DNA of 5,921 nucleotides from Lentisphaerota bacterium (lineage in GTDB: Bacteria > Verrucomicrobiota > Kiritimatiellia > JAAZAB01). The translations under genes and the position numbers were made by a program. Location of the stretch: assembly GCA_020201415.1 (NCBI GenBank), contig JAIVGW010000257.1, positions 1-5,921 of the forward strand. The letters are read 5' to 3'. This document shows, one piece after another, positions 1 to 5,921 of the stretch (position 1 is its first letter; every line of letters starts with the position of its first letter). The notes beneath the pieces were generated by a model. It saw nothing but the letters and a program-made list of their open reading frames with translations, ran no database searches and was not told where the DNA came from.

Positions 1-77
1 GCGTTTAAGTGTGTGATTCACTGGTTTCCCGCCCCTTCTCCACACTTCAGCGCAGACTTACTCGACCCCTTAAACGC
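1..77. repeat. inverted repeat at the left edge with two competing pairings
   Basis: GCGTTTAAG (1-9) is the exact reverse complement of CTTAAACGC (69-77). A second pair, AAGTGTG (7-13) with CACACTT (41-47), shares bases 7-9 with the first, so the two stems cannot form together. The first arm starts exactly at the window edge and may extend further. It could be a leader structure of a gene to the left or a random match. Confidence 0.3.
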
Positions 78-145
78 CACTCTTCCCCGGATACACTTAC
101 CCGATTCCGATAAATAATTCGGCGCAATTACCTAAAATATGGTAT

Positions 146-181
146 ATTATATCTGTTACAGATACATATATATGCTATAAA
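146..181. promoter_or_regulatory. operator-like palindrome between opposing -10-like boxes
   Basis: TATCTG-TTA-CAGATA (150-164) is a perfect 15-base interrupted palindrome in a very AT-rich stretch. On the minus strand a perfect TATAAT (151-146) overlaps one end of it. On the plus strand an extended -10 box, TGCTATAAA (173-181), lies just to its right. A repressor bound at the palindrome would block either promoter. The leftward promoter would serve a gene beyond the left edge. No good -35 box is seen for either, and AT-rich DNA yields -10 matches by chance. Confidence 0.35.
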
Positions 182-223
182 ACCCCTATATTTAAAGAAA
201 ATCGTGCAAGTATCAAAAAAAAT

Positions 224-300
224 GTCCGGCACCCTTCGTCTGCGGGGCAGGGCTGCGTCATTCTCGGGCAAGACGGCTCGGTCGGAGACCTCGCCCTACC
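224..300. repeat. GC-rich REP-like intergenic element
   Basis: The core at 275-295 is an imperfect palindrome: GGC (275-277), TC, GGTC (280-283), loop GGA, GACC (287-290), TC, GCC (293-295). The two TC pairs form a symmetric mismatch between two paired blocks. It is followed by CCTACC and preceded by a GC-rich segment from about 224 that contrasts sharply with the AT-rich DNA to its left. Mosaic hairpins of this kind are common as scattered extragenic repeats, and the wording resembles elements I associate with Verrucomicrobiota-like genomes. That is recollection, not a search result. One copy is seen here, so repetition is unproven. Confidence 0.4.
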
Positions 301-313
301 ATTTCATAAGCAT

Positions 314-382
314 TTACCGTGGGTAGACCCGCGCCACGATCTCGGCGTAGTCGCCTTGCCGTTTGTGTTCGTCGCGCGTCAC
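314..382 (-). pseudogene. 22-codon frame, possible remnant of a lost gene
   Basis: A GTG-started frame (382 to the TAA at 316-314) ends in GDYAEIVARVYPR, which reads like a real protein C-terminus. Its GTG overlaps by four bases (GTGA) the stop of an eight-residue frame, MKAFAKDK, whose ATG (405) in turn overlaps (ATGA) the stop of another open stretch. That stretch, in the same frame as the 504-2429 gene, contains GGYVAGGGPGFSGNRDVVK. Such a chain of short frames could be a decayed, frameshifted gene end, or coincidence in GC-rich DNA. I do not recognise a family. Confidence 0.2.
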
Positions 383-419
383 TTATCTTTGGCGAAGGCC
401 TTCATTTCACAACATCCCG

Positions 420-452
420 GTTGCCGGAGAACCCCGGTCCACCGCCGGCAAC
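420..452 (-). repeat. perfect 8-base inverted repeat downstream of the operon
   Basis: GTTGCCGG (420-427) and CCGGCAAC (445-452) are perfect complements separated by 17 bases. This makes a GC-rich stem-loop about 50 bases after the last stop codon. On the minus strand the following bases are GGGATG with no T-run, so Rho-independent termination is unlikely. Message stabilisation, or a genome-wide REP-like unit, are the alternatives. Confidence 0.45.
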
Positions 453-476
453 GTAGCCGCCGGACTCCCCGCGCTC

Positions 477-506
477 TGAGCCGCTGGGCCAGGCCGATCA
501 GGCTCA
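477..506 (-). repeat. hairpin starting at the stop codon of the 504-2429 gene
   Basis: The TGA stop itself begins a six-base arm: TGAGCC on the minus strand (506-501) pairs with GGCTCA (482-477) across an 18-base loop that contains further GGCC pairs. No run of T follows, so it is not a standard intrinsic terminator. It could shield the 3' end of the message from exonucleases. The arms are short, so chance is possible. Confidence 0.35.
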
Positions 507-2429
507 CCACCGTCTTTTCAAATCGTCGGGAAATGTTCCCGCCAGCCTTCCTGTGCGAGGGCGTAGCGGTCCCCAATTGATGGCGCTGGGGTATTCTGCG
601 TGGGTCGCCAGCGGATGAATCTTCTCGATCCAGAGCCGGCGGGCCTCGTCTTCGGCCGCGGTATCCTGGCCATTGCTTTCCTTAAAACGGGTCATCGCCT
701 GGCGCGCCTGGCGTGTATAGTACAGAAAGTCGATCCCCACGCGCAGAAATTCGACACGCTTGCGATACAACTCCGGGGCCTCGGCCACGGCGGCATCCAC
801 CCGATCCAACAGCGCATAGGCCTTTTCGTAGAAGGCGTCCTCGCCTTGCGCGCCCATGTTCTCACCGAGAAAATCCCAATACTCTTCGATAATGCCGGCC
901 GCCGGACCGAACCCGCGCCGGTAATAGTCCAACATAATCGCCTGCCCATCGGCATAGGGATTCCATGCCAGTTGCGCCATCAGGTAAAACAGCGGCCCCT
1001 GGGTGGACCAATGCTCCATAAGCGTATCGATGAAAATGCCGATGCAGTTGTTGTCGGCGATAAAACGGAAGTCCTCCATGGTTTCTTTGAGGTAAAGCAG
1101 AGGGCCGCCGTTACGCATGCCGTGTGGCGAACCGGTGTTCGGTCGCCAGCCCAGATTGGAGGCAACATCACCCCAGGCATCAAACTGGTCGCGGTGCGTT
1201 GTTTCGCGGGAGGAGCCCCGGTCCGCCAATTCCCGGCGGTCGAACATGAAATTTGCCACGCTCAACACGAAGACATTATCATCCGGCACAGCCGCAATCG
1301 GCGCGGGACGCGAATGCCCGTAGGGCATCATCAACACATAGTAGTCCTTGTCCGGATAGCGTTCACGCAGTTTACGGGCCAGCACATTAGCGAACGTAAC
1401 CTGCCGGTCGGACAAGGCCACATATTCCTGCGAAAGGCCGCGCCATGAAAAGCCGCGCACCTCGCCATCCGGATGGTCCCAGGCCCGGCAGTTCTCGCAA
1501 ACACACCATCCGCTGGCCCAACTGTCATTAGGGGCGGAACTGAAGACCGTTCGGCCCGGGTTGGACTCAAGCTGCGCGGCCACGTCTTCCAGCCAAAGGT
1601 CCCAGAGCACCGGATTTGATTCACACATCTTTACCGTATCCGCGCCAGGATACGGCTTATCACCACCACCCCTTGACCCGTCGGGCTGTAAGGCAAAGAT
1701 TTCCGGATGGGTCTTATGAAAGCGTTCCCACCAATCTTTAAAACCATGCCCTCCGCCAAAATCCAGCGAACCGAGCAACATACGTTGATGGCGCACCCAG
1801 TCCGGGCCGGTGGCGTAGGACTTCCCGCCCGATGAAAGATACAGCATACCCGCGCGCCCCCGGATTTGCGGATGATACCGATACTCGAACGGCGCCAAGG
1901 CAATCGTCACACGTTTAATCACATCGATGCCATATTCACCCGGCCACAGCCAGCGCACGTCAAGATAATCCTGCAAGAATGTATAAACGGCATTAGCTGT
2001 GCCATACTCCTGCTGTTTGCCCGTGGCCGCGGCATGCTCCGGAATCCAACGATCACGGCCCGTGATCACCACGTGATTAGCGTTAGCCGCGATCAGGATT
2101 TCCTCCGGATGCTGAAAATCAAAATCAAGCTCCGGAAACAGACCGTCCAGCACCGGCTGGTAGCCCACCCAGATCGCTTGCGCCGGCAGCGGGTCCGGCT
2201 TGCCCGCGATCACCTCAGGCCGTGCGCCGCTGGTCCGTTCGATGTATTCGGCCAGCTCGTCCGCCGCCTTACGGGTCATGGGCGGCGCGTTCTCGAAAAT
2301 CACGATCGGCGCCCGGCTCACGCCGTCCTCGACCAGCACCAGTTGTTCGGCGCATAGATTGGTGATAGCTAATATTGACAACAGACCTGTAACCAGCGCC
2401 GACATAACTGCGACTTTAGCGTTAACCAT
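504..2429 (-). CDS. secreted DUF4838 / GH67-like protein, no C-terminal binding domain
   Basis: This complete 641-residue protein starts at the ATG at 2429, which is supported by AAAGGG seven bases upstream. Residues 1-27 form a signal peptide (Lys5, hydrophobic core 6-25, probable cut after A27). Cys26 lacks a good lipobox, so soluble export is more likely than lipid anchoring. Residues 28-180 match the GH67-type N-terminal domain (AADELAEYIERTSG, then VRWLWPGEYG at 158-167). Residues 190-510 match DUF4838: HKTHPEIFAL (238-247), NDSW with Asp302, CxCxxC (C309, C311, C314), LMEHW with Glu472, and GPAAG after LAWNPYADG. The tail is helical and ends in a basic stretch. It probably binds or hydrolyses an extracellular or periplasmic glycan; the catalytic residues of true GH67 alpha-glucuronidases cannot be assigned here with confidence. 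It is the last gene of the apparent operon, 19 bases after the esterase. It differs from the 3777-5921 protein in lacking a CBM9-like tail. Confidence 0.88.
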   Translation of the reverse strand: MVNAKVAVMSALVTGLLSILAITNLCAEQLVLVEDGVSRAPIVIFENAPPMTRKAADELAEYIERTSGARPEVIAGKPDPLPAQAIWVGYQPVLDGLFPELDFDFQHPEEILIAANANHVVITGRDRWIPEHAAATGKQQEYGTANAVYTFLQDYLDVRWLWPGEYGIDVIKRVTIALAPFEYRYHPQIRGRAGMLYLSSGGKSYATGPDWVRHQRMLLGSLDFGGGHGFKDWWERFHKTHPEIFALQPDGSRGGGDKPYPGADTVKMCESNPVLWDLWLEDVAAQLESNPGRTVFSSAPNDSWASGWCVCENCRAWDHPDGEVRGFSWRGLSQEYVALSDRQVTFANVLARKLRERYPDKDYYVLMMPYGHSRPAPIAAVPDDNVFVLSVANFMFDRRELADRGSSRETTHRDQFDAWGDVASNLGWRPNTGSPHGMRNGGPLLYLKETMEDFRFIADNNCIGIFIDTLMEHWSTQGPLFYLMAQLAWNPYADGQAIMLDYYRRGFGPAAGIIEEYWDFLGENMGAQGEDAFYEKAYALLDRVDAAVAEAPELYRKRVEFLRVGIDFLYYTRQARQAMTRFKESNGQDTAAEDEARRLWIEKIHPLATHAEYPSAINWGPLRPRTGRLAGTFPDDLKRRW

Positions 2430-2436
2430 TATGTTA

Positions 2437-2442
2437 CCCTTT
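2437..2442 (-). promoter_or_regulatory. ribosome binding site of the 504-2429 gene
   Basis: On the minus strand AAAGGG stands seven bases before the ATG at 2429, inside the 19-base gap after the esterase stop codon. It supports this start and the signal peptide it creates. The gap also carries tandem in-frame stops (TAAATAAATAA), which cleanly end the upstream gene. There is no room here for a separate promoter, so co-transcription is likely. Confidence 0.6.
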
Positions 2443-2448
2443 GTTTAT

Positions 2449-3621
2449 TTATTTACAAAACACCTGCCGCATCCAGGGCACGGCCAGATCGGCATGAAAA
2501 AAATGGTTTGTTCCGTCCGCATTGGAATATAAGGGATATTCCTGCGTGCTCAGTCCTTCCGGAACCTGTACATGATCATAGCGCCGGTTTTCAGAATCCC
2601 GATAGCAGGGATGATGATGGCACACCATGTGATCTTCCGCGTGCATGATCCGATAAGCCTGTTTCACCATATCCAAATCCGCCTGATTGCCGCCTTCGGT
2701 ATAAAGCGCATGCCGGGGCGCCAGCGCGGCGCGCATGTCAATACTGCCGAACCATTTGGCAATACCGGGAATTAGATTGCGGATCGGGTTGCTGGGATAA
2801 GGACGCACACCCGCCTGATCGGGACGCGTGGTAGCGATTTTGCGCGTCAGCGAATCGCTCAGATTATCGTTATTGACAATGGCCCGGATATCCTGATCCA
2901 AGACGGCCAGCGGAACCATCACACCGATACCGGCGGAATGTCCGCTCAAGGCAATCCGGGCCGAATCAACGAACGCCAGTGATCGCAACCACGCAATAAT
3001 GCACATTGCGTTGAATACGGCCATGCCCCAGTAATGCCAGCCCATTTCCAGTAAATACAGGCTGAGCAGTTCGCGGGTTCCGGCCGCATAGCCGATATCC
3101 GCGGTCTCGCCGAACCCGGGGTTATCCACGGCCACGCCGATCATGCCCGCCCGGGCATAAGCCCGCGCCATGTCATGCTTGCCCAAATGCCGGCCAGTCG
3201 GGGAGTCCGCCTCCCCCGCGAGGATTTCCTTGGTGCCTTTCGATCCGGGAAAACACAGAACGGCAGGGGCCGGACGGGCTTCGGACACCCCGTCGGGCAC
3301 CAGCATCAGGAGGGGCACAACGCCGGCGGGGTGCGGATAACACTCCCATTTCTCAAGCTGGAAGCCGGTGCGGGATTCCCGGCTGATGAGCTTGGGCAGG
3401 GGTTGTTGCGGAACTTCCGGAAAACACATCAATTCCCGCAGCTTATCACGCAGGCGCACCTGCCAATCCAGGAAGGCCTCCCGCGAAAAACCGGGATCGA
3501 ACGCCAGCTTCGGCCGGTCCCGCTGCAACTCGCGCATCAATTGATGCACGAATCCGCGCGTACATACATATCTTGCATCCATTCGTTCTGAACAAAATAC
3601 CTTGTTGAATTTTTTATCCAT
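2449..3621 (-). CDS. alpha/beta hydrolase, acetyl-xylan esterase / dienelactone hydrolase type
   Basis: This 390-residue protein shows the alpha/beta hydrolase fold. There is an oxyanion-side strand CFPGSKGTKE (123-132), the DNPGFGET turn (166-173), and the nucleophile elbow GHSAG (227-231) with Ser229. His373 in GTNHFFH is the likely catalytic base. The acid is unclear; Glu309 in YTEGG or a nearby Asp are candidates. The N-terminal helical part (about 45-70, DWQVRLRDKLRELM) is typical of the large acetyl-esterase-like group often placed near carbohydrate genes. No signal peptide or membrane segment is visible, so it probably acts in the cytoplasm, perhaps deacylating imported oligosaccharides. 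The ATG at 3621 has only a weak ribosome site (AAGTGA); a second ATG at codon 14 has none better, so the first was kept. The gene lies 155 bases after the upstream DUF4838 gene and 19 bases before the next one. A cluster of His and Cys at 327-339 is unusual. Exact substrate is unknown. Confidence 0.85.
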   Translation of the reverse strand: MDKKFNKVFCSERMDARYVCTRGFVHQLMRELQRDRPKLAFDPGFSREAFLDWQVRLRDKLRELMCFPEVPQQPLPKLISRESRTGFQLEKWECYPHPAGVVPLLMLVPDGVSEARPAPAVLCFPGSKGTKEILAGEADSPTGRHLGKHDMARAYARAGMIGVAVDNPGFGETADIGYAAGTRELLSLYLLEMGWHYWGMAVFNAMCIIAWLRSLAFVDSARIALSGHSAGIGVMVPLAVLDQDIRAIVNNDNLSDSLTRKIATTRPDQAGVRPYPSNPIRNLIPGIAKWFGSIDMRAALAPRHALYTEGGNQADLDMVKQAYRIMHAEDHMVCHHHPCYRDSENRRYDHVQVPEGLSTQEYPLYSNADGTNHFFHADLAVPWMRQVFCK

Positions 3622-3776
3622 TTTTCACTTACCGATCACTCCACAAAATATTGCATGTGTATTTCCTGTTTCAATGGGATGTCAGCGTCTTTACATCATA
3701 ACACAGTACCGGCGCTTGTCGCATGCCTGAACAGGCCGAATCCATGACTGGTGCAATAACTGATAGTATCCACGTT
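3622..3776. other. gap between the upstream DUF4838 gene and the esterase gene
   Basis: This 155-base stretch has no coding frame worth naming. Besides the candidate promoter at 3645-3674 it holds a short interrupted palindrome, GCCTG-AA-CAGGC at 3725-3736. No T-run follows that palindrome on the minus strand, so it is not a convincing terminator. It could be a regulator site about 90 bases upstream of the predicted start point, or chance. Read-through from the upstream gene therefore remains possible. Confidence 0.5.
3645..3674 (-). promoter_or_regulatory. candidate internal promoter for the esterase gene
   Basis: On the minus strand TTGAAA (3674-3669, five of six matches to the sigma-70 -35 box) is followed after 18 bases by TATTTT (3650-3645, four of six matches to -10). 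Transcription would start near 3638, leaving a leader of about 16 bases before the ATG at 3621. The boxes lie in a 155-base gap that is longer than needed inside an operon. PVC bacteria do not always follow the E. coli consensus, so this is a prediction from sequence only. Confidence 0.35.
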
Positions 3777-5921
3777 TTAATTACGCATGTACATCTGCGC
3801 AAACCTGAAAGTGTCGTCAAAATCATCCTCGCCGGTCGGCGAAAAGGCCGCTACCTGGCGCCGGCCTTCCCGGACGCGCACGCGTCCGACGTTGAAATGC
3901 CAGGGGAACGCCTGGGAACGTACATGCGAGGGCGGACGGCCGACCAGGTAATGGTAGGGGTCCATGGCGCCCTCGCGCTCGAACACTACCGGAATACGCA
4001 GTTCGACGGACCAGTAATCCTCGCCGTGATAGACGGCGACATTGGCGTTGGAACGCCACCGGACACGATCATCCTCCGGAGCGCCCATGTCCCGGTCCAA
4101 TATTGCGCCCGCCGGGTTCACCGCAATCCGGTAATGCGAGTGGTAATCCGTCTCGATCAACATTTCCACATAATCACCCTCTAGCAGGGCCAAATCCTGA
4201 TCGCGGGTCGTGGCGGCGTTCAGTTGCGACATATCGTCCTCGCAACGAAACCCGACATAAAATTCCCCATTGTACCAGCGGGTCCAGAACCGGGCTGCAT
4301 GCTCCGGGCGCCGTCCGGTAACGGCATCGCTCAAGGGCGTGCCGCCCCCGTCCCAGCAATGCCAGAAGGGCTCCGTGATCCGGCCATCCAGCTCAAACGT
4401 ATTGCGTGCGGCATCCCATTTTCCGCCACTGAGGTTCAGCAACTTGGAATAAACCGGCATGTCTTCGCGTTGTTGCGCGACTTCGGCAGCGTGGCGCAGA
4501 TCCTCCAAAGGCTGGAGTTCCGACAATATCAGGTCAATACGCTCGCCGTAGACGCTGTCACCCGCCGACGCGCGGGCGCGATGCAGCATTTCAACAAACC
4601 GGACGCGCTCGGCGAGATCGATCATCCCCGGTCGTGGCTGATGATGCTGGTCACGTGGGTAAGCGGCCTGGGCCAACTCAAACGCCGCGCGCATTTCACC
4701 GGCCGCCGGCCCGTAGAACAAAGTGTAGTATTCATCCATCAACTTCTCGACATCCTGACCGGCATCCCACAGAAAGCGCGAATTGACATATAGTGTCAGG
4801 TGATCCAGTCCCGGAGCGCTCCAGAAGGTCTTGCCGGGCTGACCGAAATTGGAGCGCGCCTGCTCGTTCCAATCACCCAGGGATATACCCAGCATTTCGC
4901 GCAAATCCCGGGCCATGGCGCGGGGATGGAGGACGGGGAAAGGCACCGGACGGCCGACATTGCTGATAAAAACCGTCACATTCGGGCTGAACCGCTCGAT
5001 TGAAGCCGGCGGACGCTGATAGGATGCATAGGCGCCGCCGGTAATCAACCGGTCGGGATGGGTTGTGTACAGATCGCGCGCCACACGATCGATAAAACCC
5101 CACACCAGTTCAGAAGCTGATTTTCCGGCGCACTGTTCGCACCGGCAATTGCGCAATCCGTCCTGCGGCCAGAGTGACACCGCCGGCTCGTCGTAGATAT
5201 CAAACACCGCACGCGCAAATTTTGCCGCTTCACGCGCCAGGCCTTCCGATGAAAAACAGGCATGCCCGGTGCCATGAGTGCTGGTGTCACGCTTGCCGTC
5301 AATCAGCGCATAATATTCGGGATGGTTTTCCTGCATATTTGGATGTCCGTGGATCAGGCGCATGCCATGCACGGACATGCCCGCGCCCAGCACCTCGTAG
5401 CCCGAGTTCATCCCCAGACGCCACTCCCACATGATTTCTTCAGGTTCATAGGCGAAAAATGCGCCAAACCAGTAGCGCAGCGGATAGTCCGGCTTAACGG
5501 TCTCTTCAACGGACGGCAGCGAAATCGAAGACAACTCCGGCACAACCTCGCCCAACGGACCCGGCATATACCAGCGCACGCCCAGCGTGTGTAGAAACGC
5601 CGCCACGGCATTGAATGACCCGCCGCTATCGTGCTCCCAGCCCAGGCTGTCATCGCCGCCCTGCCGATGCCGACTGCGCCAGGAATTACGCATGGGACAG
5701 ATAGTGTATGTTCCGCTCAACTCCTCCCAGGCCGTCTGCACCTCACCGGCGCCATGCCCGCGGTTGCGCCCCCAGGGCTGATTCGGCTGGTAATCTACGT
5801 CATGGCCGATCAGCGCCAGCCAGTCGCCGCCGGAAACCATGCGGAAGGCGCCGTGGCGCAGGTCGGAAACATCAATCTCCAACGCATCGGTGTAAGCGCT
5901 TTGCCCCACGAACACCTTGAC
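3777..5921 (-). CDS. DUF4838 / GH67-like protein with C-terminal CBM9-like domain (N-terminus missing)
   Basis: The frame is open to the right edge (714 residues visible, TAA at 3779-3777). The GTG at 5915 is probably internal, since the preceding codons are open and the first visible residues match the middle of the family's N-terminal domain. Numbering from the edge: residues 1-145 look like the GH67-type N-terminal domain, with LGVRWYMPG and GEVVP near 113-128. Residues 148-425 look like DUF4838, with NHPEYYAL (199-206), an Asp (254) just before a CxCxxC cluster (C259, C261, C264), and a closing segment with FLWD and FYGPAA. A helical linker follows, then a CBM9-like domain at about 505-710 (FYVGFRCEDD, DYVEMLIETD, WSVELRIPV). 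Such proteins are usually exported, but the signal peptide would lie in the missing 70-90 residues. The likely role is binding or cleaving a plant or algal glycan; no reaction is established for DUF4838. One core segment is about 35 residues shorter than in the 504-2429 protein. Family assignment is firm; function is inferred. Confidence 0.85.
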   Translation of the reverse strand, partial: VKVFVGQSAYTDALEIDVSDLRHGAFRMVSGGDWLALIGHDVDYQPNQPWGRNRGHGAGEVQTAWEELSGTYTICPMRNSWRSRHRQGGDDSLGWEHDSGGSFNAVAAFLHTLGVRWYMPGPLGEVVPELSSISLPSVEETVKPDYPLRYWFGAFFAYEPEEIMWEWRLGMNSGYEVLGAGMSVHGMRLIHGHPNMQENHPEYYALIDGKRDTSTHGTGHACFSSEGLAREAAKFARAVFDIYDEPAVSLWPQDGLRNCRCEQCAGKSASELVWGFIDRVARDLYTTHPDRLITGGAYASYQRPPASIERFSPNVTVFISNVGRPVPFPVLHPRAMARDLREMLGISLGDWNEQARSNFGQPGKTFWSAPGLDHLTLYVNSRFLWDAGQDVEKLMDEYYTLFYGPAAGEMRAAFELAQAAYPRDQHHQPRPGMIDLAERVRFVEMLHRARASAGDSVYGERIDLILSELQPLEDLRHAAEVAQQREDMPVYSKLLNLSGGKWDAARNTFELDGRITEPFWHCWDGGGTPLSDAVTGRRPEHAARFWTRWYNGEFYVGFRCEDDMSQLNAATTRDQDLALLEGDYVEMLIETDYHSHYRIAVNPAGAILDRDMGAPEDDRVRWRSNANVAVYHGEDYWSVELRIPVVFEREGAMDPYHYLVGRPPSHVRSQAFPWHFNVGRVRVREGRRQVAAFSPTGEDDFDDTFRFAQMYMRN

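Larger units (their letters stand above)
1..503. other. non-coding left end, no convincing complete gene
   Basis: Bases 1-117 are open on the plus strand (38 codons from the edge to TAA at 115-117), which could be the end of a convergent gene, but such a length is common by chance. On the minus strand a GTG at 21-19, preceded by a GGAG/AAGGGG purine tract, opens a frame to the edge (VNHTLKR) and could be a gene start. Neither can be settled here. Bases 118-222 are AT-rich and hold the palindrome. Bases 223-503 are GC-rich and hold the REP-like element, the short frames and the hairpins. Confidence 0.5.

Noticed and set aside
215..256. Possible intrinsic terminator for the operon: eight T on the minus strand (222-215) after a GC-rich segment
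   Set aside because: The only stem found (GGGCTGC 250-256 with GCACCC 229-234) has a bulge, is weak, and stands six bases from the T-run and about 280 bases after the stop codon.
600..1448. A 282-codon open frame on the plus strand, antisense to the 504-2429 gene
   Set aside because: It lies wholly inside a well-supported gene, its translation shows no domain, and long antisense frames are expected in GC-rich coding DNA.
2400..2429. Lipoprotein signal at Cys26 of the 504-2429 protein
   Set aside because: The preceding residues Thr-Asn-Leu do not fit a lipobox; a standard signal peptidase cut after Ala27 fits better.
3725..3736. GCCTG-AA-CAGGC as a terminator of the upstream gene
   Set aside because: The loop is only two bases, the stem is short, and no T-run follows on the minus strand.
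4224..4793. A 189-codon plus-strand frame opposite the CBM9-bearing gene
   Set aside because: Its translation is of low plausibility and it is fully covered by the minus-strand DUF4838/CBM9 gene. The frames at 1866-2357, 3175-3591 and 3723-4184 were rejected for similar reasons.
5913..5915. GTG as the true start of the upstream DUF4838 gene
   Set aside because: The frame remains open to the edge, and the following residues match the middle of the N-terminal domain instead of a signal peptide, so the gene begins outside the window.

Overview
The window holds three genes, all read on the minus strand, and about 500 bases of non-coding DNA at its left end. In order of transcription they are: a large protein cut off by the right edge (3777 to beyond 5921) with a DUF4838 / alpha-glucuronidase-like region and a C-terminal CBM9-like domain; a 390-residue alpha/beta hydrolase of the acetyl-xylan-esterase / dienelactone-hydrolase type (2449-3621); and a complete secreted DUF4838 protein of 641 residues (504-2429). 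The hydrolase and the last gene are 19 bases apart and are very probably co-transcribed. The first two are 155 bases apart, and that gap contains a plausible secondary promoter.

The content suggests a carbohydrate-degrading bacterium of the PVC group (Kiritimatiellota, Lentisphaerota, Verrucomicrobiota or Planctomycetota). DUF4838 proteins with GH67-like N-termini, CBM9-like tails and companion esterases are abundant there. This assignment rests on gene content and general style; there is no marker gene in the window.

A reasonable reading is a small polysaccharide-utilisation unit. Two exported or envelope proteins would bind or cleave a glycan, possibly one with uronic acids, and an esterase would remove acyl groups, apparently inside the cell because it has no signal peptide. 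DUF4838 has no established reaction, so the substrate cannot be named. The two DUF4838 proteins are clearly different from each other: only the upstream one has the CBM9-like tail, and its DUF4838 core is about 35 residues shorter in one segment.

The left end (1-503) holds no convincing full gene. It contains two GC-rich hairpins just after the last stop codon, a 22-codon reading frame that may be a gene remnant, a REP-like GC-rich imperfect palindrome, and an AT-rich stretch with a perfect 15-base operator-like palindrome lying between opposing -10-like boxes. This may be the control region of a gene beyond the left edge. I saw no RNA gene, CRISPR array, insertion sequence or integration site. 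Overall this is accessory carbohydrate-metabolism DNA with a few curious details, not an obviously new system.
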